64,000 bases of DNA from Membranipora membranacea. Lineage: Eukaryota > Bryozoa > Gymnolaemata > Cheilostomatida > Membraniporidae. Made by a program: the position numbers and the translations under genes. The DNA lies in NCBI GenBank assembly GCA_914767715.1, contig OU612066.1, positions 33,766,283-33,830,282 on the forward strand. The letters run 5' to 3'. The number at the start of each line of letters is the position of its first letter. The first letter of the stretch is position 1. The notes under the pieces are model-generated. The model saw only the letters and a list, made by a program, of their open reading frames with translations, made no database searches and was not told the origin of the DNA. Shown piece after piece: positions 27,301 to 36,895 of the stretch.

Positions 27301-30300
27301 TATGAGAAGAAAACTCTTGGACATAACGGTAACTCAGTCATAACAGTAATATGGGACACGGCTAGGAGCATACTTAGGGTTGAATATTTTACTATCTATC
27401 TATTGAAACATTTAGGCACCCATCATAGTAGCTGTTTTATGATATTACACATGATATACAGGTGATAGAGCTTTCAGTGCAGATTGAGGACTTAGTTCGT
27501 TGACTGAGATAGTTTAATGAATTATGTATAGAGTGTTCATTGAACTATTAATCTATCAGGCTGGCCAGGATATATTTCAAAGTAAAACCAAAATTCAGCC
27601 TGTTTTTACTAGAAAACATGTCTGATTTAAATGAATATTTAATTTCTCAGCCAGTTAAACAAGGTAGTTGTGTTGAGGTTTACTCTATTAGTTATATGAG
27701 TTCATTATGCAATATTTATTTGAACTCATTTGCTTAATTGATAGGTTGTAGACATGATATACGGAAGATTTCTGGGTTTTTCCCAATGGGATTATCCGAT
27801 GCACTGTCAGAATACGGAATGCCAAGGGTTGGCTGGTGCAATTTTGTTAACAGTGCAGTTAACAGACGCCTGTTCCAGCGAATTCAGATTTTTCCATACC
27901 TGTACCAAAAAATCGTGGAGAGGAAGAATTGCTTTGGCTAGAGGGTGGTGGGAGAGTGGGGCTTGTTCATATATTTGGAAGCTGATGATGACTATTGGAG
28001 GCACTAGAGATACAGCTAGATACAAAAATTAACAATCTACTACAGCAGAGTAAACCTCTATTAAGGCTGGAACGTGTTCACAAAACCAGAACGGTTTCCG
28101 GGTTTTGCTATCTTTCAGAACCGGGCCAGGTCGGGTTCGAGTACGCTTGAAACAGAGCTACTGAACCTATTTATTGCTGAGCCGTTGTAAAATATTGAAT
28201 TCATTCATACAAAGAATACACAAAGTACCGCAGTTCAAGCAAACTGTCATGTTCAAGTCCAGTCATGACACCAGACTTTGTGACATCAAAATTGATAATG
28301 CGTCATAACCATAGAGTTATAGAGTATATAATAACTCTATGGTCATAACATTCAAACTTTTTACATGATAACCCCCATTCCCTGAGATATAAAAACTGTT
28401 ATCGGCAAAGATGCTGTTCTAGGCTCCCATATTGAATCTCAAGATCAGTTTACATCGAAATGGATATTGCCATAGGATTTGGCATACACAGGAACCTCTA
28501 AAAACTTGCTTGCCTGATGCCTTGTTCTTCAGATAATTAAATCTAAAAGAACTGTTGATATTCATTTACTAATCACTAGTGTAAGTTTCATCGAATTCTG
28601 TCAAGTGTTCATTGATTTATAGATGTCTGAAAAAGCTTTAGCTAGTAGCATTGTGAGCCGCTAAATAATCACAGCAAATGGTTAATAGCAGTTTTTAGTT
28701 ATAAATTCAGTGGCGTAGTGGATAAGGTCCTGGACTGCTGAACACAACATCGCTCGTTTGAACCTGGGTCCAGGCGACGTTTTGACCAGCTAGTAGAGAG
28801 ACATAACTAGTATTTGGTAGTGCAGATGAAATGACTGACTAGGCCTGAGTAAGCTCCAACCAGGCAAGCTTAAACCCGACTCAACCCAGTACTGACCCGA
28901 GGTGGTTGAACCCGCGGGTCAGGACCGGGTTCAAAGCCCGTTCCAGCCTTAACCTCTATAGTCTATATATCATGAGGGTATTAAGGTTTGAATATTTATG
29001 ATTATCAAAATGATCAAACGGAATAAAGTGAACAACAAATATATGAAAAGATTCACATACCTTATGAAATAAAACATAGATGTGTAGGGATAATTCACAG
29101 CACCGAAGCCAGATAGCACTGCCATGAGCGTAACTCCAAAAACACCTACTCTGCCGATACACTGCTCAATACTGAATATGCCTGTAGATCAAACACAGGC
29201 ACTGGTATTGTATCAATTATCGTACTGATTGTATGGATGAAAGGTCGTTCATATGACAAGCTCTTGATTCACCATTCTAGACGATCCAATTGTTGTTAAA
29301 CAGAGGCCCATCAAATGGAAAATTATCAAGCAATTTATTTGCCAGCCCCTCAAAAATTAGATTCTTATCATGCACGCTGTTAAGGATTAAATTTATGCAT
29401 GAAGCAAACAAACAAACAGACATGTATGTTTGTGAGAAAATGCTACTTACCGTGTTTTGGACTGAGAATAGGAAATGGGTCTCCGAGCTTCCAGAATAAA
29501 AGCAGGAAGCCAAACCAACTAGCAGCGGCGAAGGCAACTCTTATCAATCTTATCTTTGGGACTAAAAATATTAAGGTATTATTATTCAAGAGCACAACAA
29601 AGCCAACTCAGGGAGCCTCCCTGGTCAACTAATTCACAAGCCGACATTTACAGAGAGTTATGCTCTCCTAGATATTATATATCCAATGGAAGACAACTCT
29701 GAATTTGATTGTGCGAATGCAGTGAGATCAGGGAGGGTGGTGAGATTGGGATACGCAGACAAAACTCTCCGTTCAATGGGCAAAGTTGGTTGTCAAGTTG
29801 TGGGTGAACAAGAAGGGACAGCTTATTACTTTGTTCTATCTGTTACACAAATATCAGTTGGAAGAAATAGAAAGCTGATATGATAGGGTACATCTTCAGC
29901 TTACTGTGACATTAATTACATGAACTCAATTGGCTAGACTTGGTGGCTTGTCCGAGTCATGAAATAAATCGAGTTGCTTTCTTGTTTCAAGTTCACCAAA
30001 ATGTGAAACTATGTCATCACACTGCACACTCTACCCTATCCTGACAAGCTTTGTCCGAACAAAGCTTGTCAAGACAGGCTCACTCTACCCTATCAATTAA
30101 TTATCACTGTAAGCAAACGAAATTAAGACTGACTGCGCCCAATCATCAGCTTCAGGATACTCACCGACTTTAATGTTGGCCATTATAAAGTACCCCATAT
30201 AGAACGGTATAATCAGTATAAGAATCGTCAACATAGAGTAGAGGGTCAACTTCCAGTGAAATAACCTTGAACTAAATACAAAATGGCAATCATGATAAGA

Positions 30301-31926
30301 GCATGTGAGAGTAGGACTACAACAGTAGGCTTACTTTGAGCATTTTTATCCTATGAAGAAATAATATTCATCAGCAATAACCTCAAACGTATTCACAAAT
30401 GGAAATGACGGTTATGATACAAGCACAAAAGATGACATCAGGAGGAAAATTTTGTTGGGATCAAAAGGCAACTGTTTAAGCTATTTCCCAAGAACTGAAT
30501 CAGAATTGGCTAAATTATAGACGATTGATTACAATCATTTAAATTGGCAAGGTAACTTATTGTTTCTTGGTTCACTGAGATTATTATTATAACTTCCACA
30601 GACAACTCAAATGAATATAGATGAATAAAGCCAGATACTTACCTAGCATCAAGCCAGCCAATGATCTCGAATATGATCAGTTCAAACATAGAGCAGCTGA
30701 GTGCAAAGGTCACAGAGAACACAAGCAGGACAACTATATGATGAACCTATCAAATAATGCAATAAGTACACACGGGGAACATGATTGAATGTTTTGATCA
30801 CTATATGTTATTTATGATACACCTGACAATATAAAATACCCGATAAGCTTAGTTGTAGGGCTGCATTTTTCGCTAAATCTCAATTAGATACCAGATTTGG
30901 GTAAGTAAACGTATTGGTCTAAGTACAACATTCTGTGCTAAATTCCATGTTGTGCTAAATATGTCTCCGGTAAATTGCCAACCCACCACAATCTCTGCAA
31001 AAGGGCAGTCCGGTTATGAAAAATATCCATCATGCACTGCCAAATCCCATTCGGACGAGTTTTTTGACAGCAAAATCAACCCTATCCAACTGCAATTTCA
31101 TTTATGGCCAAATTCGTGACCGATGCATTTTATGGAACGGGATGCCTACTTGGCATATGATGGTTGTCCGAGTGCCATCTGGGTGCGTATTTAGCTACCA
31201 TCAGTTGCCAAATAGACATCCGGATGGGTTTCTTAATGTAGCATGCACTCAATCAAGGATGGAGTGATTTAAATAGACTATGGTTATATTGACGGTTAGG
31301 AAATTGTCAAAAAAAAAGTTCTGGATAAAAATACAAATGAATGAGACAAAGCCGGGAGTCTTTGGGTGCTTTTGATCTTACAACCTTCTAATAAGCGTTT
31401 TAATCAAGCTAATCTTTTGTACATCAGTCAATGAGTAAAAGACTCTTTTACTCCTTGCTTTAATCTAGTCATTCTAGTCATTTATAACTCTGTTAATGCA
31501 CGGCATTGATATAAAGTGCTTTCAGAAAGGTCAACATATTGCATACCTCATAGTCTTTGAACAGTCCCTTCAGGAAGAATACGTATCCTCCACCAAAGAA
31601 CACTGCCTGAAAATAAATATTAGTCCTTTCTTTGTAATTATTAATTGATAGATCCAGCAGCACAATAAAGTAGTTAGTGAGTGAGGGTCATGAAAAATCA
31701 ATTTTAGGTCAGAACTGAAGTTTGGTAAGCCAAAAGCAAAGTGTTTTGCCTGTTACATAAAGACCTTAAAGGTATAGCAAATTCTCCAGTTCTGCAATGA
31801 ATAAATAAATTAATAAATTCTTATGTTATTTCAATCAATCAAATCAAGCAAGGAGTATTATCTCTTGACTTCTGTTCCTCCTACCTGTGACAGAATCATG
31901 ACCACAAAGTCAGCAATAAAAGACAT
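18395..31926 (-). CDS. GPR89: Golgi pH regulator (GPHR/GPR89 family), 456 aa
   Basis: Fifteen exons: 31926-31885, 31606-31547, 30746-30643, 30271-30165, 29561-29451, 29181-29061, 27271-27191, 26340-26246, 25695-25607, 25278-25186, 24389-24294, 21763-21674, 20028-19963, 19566-19508, 18551-18395 (1371 nt with stop, all phases consistent). The protein resembles the family from end to end and is about the length I recall for human GPHR. It begins MSFIADFVV and has [74 protein letters not shown] and [18 protein letters not shown]. Multiple hydrophobic segments flank a central coiled loop (about residues 180-255) ending in [12 protein letters not shown] is a Golgi multi-pass membrane protein with anion-channel activity that helps acidify the organelle. 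Introns 11 and 12 are long and repeat-rich. The start lies 371 bp from the divergent integrase start. Intact; no missing exon seen. Confidence 0.97.
22981..23465. repeat. inverted repeat pair, about 485 bp
   Basis: The left arm (about 22981-23045) contains ATATACCGTTGGAAAGCTAC. The right arm (about 23401-23465) contains the reverse complement GTAGCTTTCCAACGGTATAT, and both extend to a TAATGACC/GGTCATTGA end. Between them lie a TA-rich tract and copy 3 of the AGTCTGAGCCCC family. Confidence 0.7.
23223..23272 (-). repeat. AGTCTGAGCCCC family element, copy 3
   Basis: On the minus strand it begins AGTCTGAGCCCCCCAGACTT and is followed by TGCCCCTCGTCCGACAGCCC, closely matching the copy at 54668. 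Confidence 0.65.
24858..25166 (+). other. 102-codon ORF inside a Golgi pH regulator intron
   Basis: An ATG-started ORF antisense to the host gene, running up to its exon 10. The product has a region reading [18 protein letters not shown] but no family I recognise. It could be a relic of a mobile element or a chance ORF; no splice partners were found. Confidence 0.15.
26874..26908. repeat. palindrome, CCAGAGACTATAGAT family, copy 2
   Basis: Arms CCAGAGACTATAGAT and CTATAGTCTCTGG around a short AT loop, in an intron of the Golgi pH regulator gene. Confidence 0.7.
28303..28348. repeat. perfect-arm palindrome inside the hAT-like element
   Basis: Arms ACCATAGAGTTAT and ATAACTCTATGGT, extended by TCATA/TATGA-type sequence, with a 10-base loop. 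Confidence 0.65.
28704..28790 (+). repeat. tRNA-like (SINE head) segment
   Basis: TGGCGTAGTGG at 28711-28721 is a perfect RNA polymerase III A-box. GTTTGAACC at 28756-28764 resembles a B-box at tRNA-like spacing (45 bases). The acceptor and T stems do not pair, so this is not a working tRNA gene. A tRNA-derived SINE inserted in the hAT-like element is the likely reading. Confidence 0.4.
30041..30083. repeat. palindromic element, AAGCTTGTCAAGACAGGCT family, copy 1
   Basis: CTGACAAGCTTTG and CAAAGCTTGTCAAGACAG form the arms. The flanks carry a direct repeat ACTCTACCCTATC (about 30028-30040 and 30083-30095). A relative is at 47382. Confidence 0.6.
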
Positions 31927-32051
31927 CTTTTGTTTTTCTGCTTCTCACTAGGATGGTTTCAGATGCACAGAATACTGCTCATCAACTTGTTACTTGTAAG
32001 GTTAACAATCAACTACAAATGAGAATATGAAAGCAACACCATCAAAGATTT

Positions 32052-32246
32052 GGTGACTACGGCAGACGAGCTGCGCCATGTGTTGAAAATATTTCGGAAT
32101 GGCGCAGCTCGGCTACATGAGTTTCACATGTGGCGCAGCTCGGCTAGGTGAAGTTTACGTGTGGCGCAGCTCGGCTAGAGGCAATTTTCACGTGGCGCAG
32201 CTCGGCTAGAGGAACATTTAGTAACCAAGAGGACATGATTCCTAAT
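32052..32246 (+). promoter_or_regulatory. GGCGCAGCTCGGCTA repeat element, copy 1, in a divergent promoter
   Basis: Four direct copies of GGCGCAGCTCGGCTA, spaced about 30-33 bp apart with AT-rich spacers, are preceded by one inverted copy (GAGCTGCGCCAT). The element lies between the starts of the Golgi pH regulator gene (31926, minus) and the integrase gene (32298, plus). A second copy at 46446 has the same order of units and matching flanks (start GTGACTACGGCAGACGAG; end AAGAGGACA). Confidence 0.7.
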
Positions 32247-32297
32247 AGTTATAGACTTGTACTTGCTTACTCATATGTCGGAATTTGACTTAGGCCA

Positions 32298-35200
32298 ATG
32301 GGTGTCCACATCTCTGGCGGGAAATGGATTATACATAGCTTAAATTTAGTTGTAGAGAACACAGTTTTGGCTCTTCAACATCTTATTATGGCTGCTGAGA
32401 ATCTTAAGGATACTTTTTATGGAGAGTGCAGGCTGTGTGAATGTTCATTTATGGGAAGTTCCAATCATCTGTGTGGGTGTGGACATGACTTCGATGTGCA
32501 TGTAAGTAAGCAGCCAGGGACTTAAAAAAAGGGCTGAAAGTGAATGTTTTAACCTCACAACTCCAACTACTATCATTATCTAGTATATATATATATATAA
32601 ATATCTACTACCAATAATTATCATCACTTCTACCATAACTACTTCTGTCTATGTCTGTTGGCTCCTGATCAATGACTATTTGTTTCCATATGGAAAGATA
32701 GATGTTATAATAATAATAGTACTAAGTAGCAGAAAGTGAGAATAGTCATATAAATAAATCAGTTCTTTTAGCACAGAACTCTCATGTCAGTGTCAACTCA
32801 ACTGTCATACTCAACTCATACAAGTCAACGCACATTACATTGGTGCATTATTCATTTATCTACGCAAACAATCAATCATACAAGATTTCATTTGGATATC
32901 AATTGATAAAGATGGCTCATAGCTATATATATGTTGTTTTTGATCTAGATCAAACTGGGCATGTGCAATGAATGTGAAGATAATGATGATGGTACAGAAA
33001 AATGTCCTGGATTCCTTACTGCAGGAGCAGTTGCACAGTGCTATCACTGTCTCCATTCTCCAGCCTCCCATGCACAATCTTCCAGAGGTAATGTATAAAA
33101 CTGCAATGACATGTCTTGTGCCTGTGGTACATTACAGATTGCTACTCAGTTATTGTAATTTGTTGATGATTTTGAGAGTCTAGTTTTATAGCCCTCCTTC
33201 AATTCCTGAAATCGACTAATGTATATCACTTTTGATTAGGTTCTGACGAGGAAGAATCTCTCCGTCGATGGGTGCTGGAGGGGCACAAAATCGAAGTCGT
33301 GCGCAGACTGTTTGTGGAGAGATATATAAAAGACATAAGGTAGACATCACATAGGACTACATGTTGCAATAACTGAACAATACCTATTTGTTATGGCTTA
33401 AATAAAGGCGCATGTAAATGACAATATCTTTGAACATCCAATACGGGAAACAATGATTATTACCACGAAGAATGGAATATCCATTATTGATGCACTGGTC
33501 TGCTTACTGCATATCCGGTTCTCTCTCAAAATCATATCCCGACAAGTCTGGAGTATTATAGCTTTATGTTTTAGTTGTACCTATTATTAATTACAGTCGG
33601 AGGACTTTGCAGCGAAGATTACATCTATACGGAATTAAATACTCTGAGGACAAAGAAATAACTGATGAGCAGATACTGGAAGCTGTGAGGGTGAGCATGT
33701 TCATCGTTGATACTTAAATGGGGATAATGTACCAGCAAATCACTTTGGACCATCGTAGTGAATCTGTACGATTATCCCTTTGCTACAGATTTTTATCAGG
33801 TAACATTATACATTTTAGAAGGAGAATGCTTTGGGAGTGTATGGTTACAGAAGATTACATTCTAATTTGAGGATCAAACACAACCTAGCGGTGACCAGGT
33901 CAGTTGATATAGATCCAGTCACAAGTTCACATGTTTTGGTTTCAACCTGAAAACAACTTGGTCTAGTCAGTCTCCTATGACTTTTAGGGCATGTTCAGTT
34001 TGGCTGCTTTGGGCTGTATTTTTCCACTTTTTTTAATTAAATATATTTGTCATGACCTGCAGGGGAGGGTAGTTGTATGAGAGTTTACTCTGCGGAGAAC
34101 AGACGATTGTCGCTCAATGTAGCCTTGCTAGTCCATCTGCTTATACGGAAAATCCTTTTTATCACAGTTTAATTGTTGTAAGTGTTGTAATTTATGAGTT
34201 GGGTATGTTTGAGATATGTGTGACTTCTTGAGAGGTGTTAATAGTGTGGGTCGGTTTAAGTTGATCAGAATAACGACATTTATAACTCGCCTGGAATTTT
34301 GTAGAGATCGGGTGACTGACTTGGTTATATCTCACGAGTTTCCGAGAGGAGTTGACCCTAAACTTGGAAGGGGCAGGCTTCACCAGAAGCAGTTTATATC
34401 AAAAGTATGCTCTGATATATATATATATATATATATTATACCGACCTCTTGATATCACACAAAACTAATCTTGTTCAATAATTTTAATACTCTGTTAACA
34501 ACTAAATTATCCCTGCCAAATTAAACTTAGTTGTTACCATCTTTCAAATGACTTCTTTTGTGATTAAGGGTCCAAATTGGTTGTGGTCAGTAGATGGTCA
34601 TGAGAAGCAGGCTCAGCCATTCGGAGTGTATATCTACGGAATCATTGACACATTCTCAAGAAAGATTTTGGCCCTGCATGTCTTGCCTGACAAGAAGAAG
34701 GAAACAGTAGGTAATTGGCTGCTAAACGAGATCTGCCATATTGGAGGTATGTTTGAAATAATATTGCCATTGTCTTTATTTTTTATCCACTGCTTTGTGC
34801 TATGATGCATGTATGCATGTTACTTCGAAATGTAAGATAGCACATTTATTTTGGTAAATATTTTATGACCGTGTAACAGCAGGGAGTTTGGGTCAAGCTC
34901 CCTACTGTTCCCCTTTCACCGGTCGCTCATAGCTTTATCTTCTGTGTGAGTTGTGCCCTCCTTGAATATTTGTTCAGATAGGACATAACTCCTATAGAAA
35001 ACCAACCTGCTTTTTGATAAGCAACCTAGCAGCGATTAAACCGATGAACCGCCTCATCGTTTTAATTGCAATTTTATGATGTATGTGCAATTCTTTATCC
35101 AGGGCTTCCGAATCAGATAATGGTAGATAAGGGAACCGAGTGGAACATGGTGGTGGATGCTGTCAACATCATTCAGATGTCAAGTGTATTTAATCAGGTG

Positions 35201-36363
35201 AGCAATATTTTGAAAATAATCCAGTCATACATAATAACGTTTAACGAGATTGAGTGTGATCAGAGTAACCTGCAGTTGGAGTTTCTCCAAATCCCACGGT
35301 TAGTTGCTGCCAGTATCTACTACTACTCTTGTATGCTCAATCTTGGCTAGTAGTGGGTTATAAGCCCCTTTTCTCAGTTTACTGGTTACCGTTTGAGACA
35401 TTCATCAGGGATAACCTGGACTATTAAGGGGAATAAGCGTGTGGTATGACTTGTTGTTAGGGACAGAACTGAATTGAACAGAAATGGCTGTCGAATGTTT
35501 CTTTTGTTGTCTTATTTGCAAGCCGCTTATATATTCAGGATGTGACTCAAGCGTTTACGGCCAGCGAGGGAACATTTAGATATGATTTCAATGTTGTAGA
35601 AAATTGAAGCGTTTTGGGGCAAATTCAACGCACACTCAGACATGCGATGGTATAGAGAAGTATTGAGAGAGCTTGAGACTGGCGGCTTTTTCGACAGGAA
35701 CGCAGAATTAGACAAGTAAGTTACTTAGATCGGGTGACTGGAATAATTCCTTCAATTCTAATTCATCAACGGTAAACTTATTGAAAAATGGGACCGGTTT
35801 GATACATAGAATTTGGCTTATCTGCATTTAAGTTCAACATAAATCTTAAAGTGAAGGTAGGCTTATATGAGTACAACTATCTTCTTAAAATGTTACAGGT
35901 GGGTAGTATGGAGGACATTTTCCTCGATGATACAGAGCTCACTTAACCAGTACAAGATCACCCATAACACAAGCAGGATCAGAAAACAAAAAAACCTGCT
36001 CTTACCAAGTGGATATTCCCCTAACCATATGTGGGAGCACCCACATATGCTCAATTCTGGTAGGTTTTTGAGCTTCATCGATAAAGGGAAAGCATGGTTA
36101 ACTAGCATTCAAGTTGTGGCTGCTTTGAACTTGTGAGTGTTGAGAACTCATGTCCGTTTCTTTTGTATAACAATGACATCCTCAATATTGTATTCATTCA
36201 ATTTATAGAGGACTACATGGAGCCACTGATGCAGCGTCCGGACATCCCATCCTCTGCAGGGCTGGGTCTGGACAAATACATACTACCAGCTCATTTAATG
36301 GTAACACCAACCAAGGAGAACTGCAAGGAGCTTTATATAAATATCAGACAGAACATTATGTAA
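32298..36363 (+). CDS. integrase-core (DDE) protein with N-terminal Cys-rich region, 473 aa
   Basis: Eleven exons: 32298-32501, 32949-33087, 33240-33339, 33597-33690, 33819-33898, 34305-34404, 34569-34746, 35103-35197, 35600-35715, 35899-36059, 36209-36363 (1422 nt with stop). Residues about 40-105 hold many CxxC/CxC pairs (ECRLCEC, LCGCGH, MCNEC, CYHC), probably zinc-binding. Residues 110-235 are basic and helical with a GVYGYRRLHSNL segment. The core follows, with a DDE triad at D248 (WSVDGHEK), D307 (MVDKGTEW) and E333 (KIEAFW). The sequence fits the integrase-core proteins found in many invertebrates and fishes that are not in obvious retroelements. The D-to-E spacing (25 residues) is short. 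I see no LTRs, no flanking polymerase and no terminal repeats, so it behaves as a host gene. ATG 32298 is the first in frame; an internal Met (MAAENLKD) is an alternative. Confidence 0.88.
34414..34437. repeat. (TA)n microsatellite
   Basis: About 11 TA units in intron 6 of the integrase gene, just after the donor site. Confidence 0.85.
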
Positions 36364-36411
36364 TAAATAAATTTATCAGATATAGCTGAGATCTCATGTA
36401 TTGTAACAAAT

Positions 36412-36487
36412 TAGCCCTGTTCACACGGCCACGGGTTTTGGTTTTGTTGGCAAAAAACCAAAACCCGTGGCCGTGTGAACAGGGCTA
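36412..36487. repeat. long perfect palindrome between convergent genes
   Basis: 34-bp perfect arms (left begins TAGCCCTGTTCACACGGCCA; right ends TGTGAACAGGGCTA) around a loop of about 7 bases. It lies 48 bases after the integrase stop and about 400 before the kinase stop. It resembles a minimal foldback transposon; a transcript crossing it would form a strong hairpin. Confidence 0.85.
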
Positions 36488-36850
36488 GTAACAAATACCA
36501 ACCAACTAGTTAGTTACAAACTCTCAAAACAATGTATTTAATAAGAAAATCATAGCTTGCACAGTGTTTGAATTTTAACTAACAGTAGATGGTCGCAGGT
36601 ACATATAAAATTGATATATTGTAGATATGTATAAATCATAATATATTGTGCACAAATATTTATGCATGTTTTACTACACACATATATGAACATAATTAAC
36701 CCAGACTCGCAAAATCAAAATAATGTTAAATAAAGAATTGATGGCTTGTTAACTTTTTAAATGTAAAAATTTCCAAAAATATTTTATTTACAGATATGTC
36801 ATGTACAGATGTATTAATTATCATATTTTTAGCCTCAGTATATTTTGTTT

Positions 36851-36856
36851 TTTATT
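36851..36856 (-). terminator. AATAAA polyadenylation signal for the kinase gene
   Basis: AATAAA on the minus strand, 40 bases after the kinase stop codon at 36896. Confidence 0.45.
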
Positions 36857-36895
36857 TACACTGGTGTGTATAATAATAAATAAACATATTGTCTG

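Larger units (their letters stand above)
28062..28951. mobile_element. hAT-like non-autonomous transposon, 890 bp
   Basis: The termini TAAGGCTGGAACG (28062) and CGTTCCAGCCTTA (ending 28951) are perfect inverted repeats. They are flanked by a perfect 8-bp direct repeat, ACCTCTAT (28054-28061 and 28952-28959). An 8-bp duplication with such ends fits the hAT superfamily. Further in, both ends carry GGGTT/AACCC-rich sequence. There is no transposase ORF. It sits in an intron of the Golgi pH regulator gene and contains a 28303 palindrome and a tRNA-like segment at 28704. Confidence 0.85.

Noticed and set aside
28704-28790. A working tRNA gene
   Set aside because: The A-box is perfect, but acceptor, anticodon and T stems do not pair, so only a tRNA-derived repeat is supported.
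29686-29883. 65-codon plus-strand ORF in a Golgi pH regulator intron
   Set aside because: Short, no family, no splice partners, and antisense to a solid gene.
32041-32246. CRISPR-like array, given evenly spaced repeats and spacers
   Set aside because: Repeats are 15 bp with related, not unique, spacers, one unit is inverted, and the window is from a eukaryote.
32298-36363. Integrase as part of a retrovirus or LTR retrotransposon
   Set aside because: No LTRs, gag, protease or reverse transcriptase nearby, and ten introns interrupt the reading frame.
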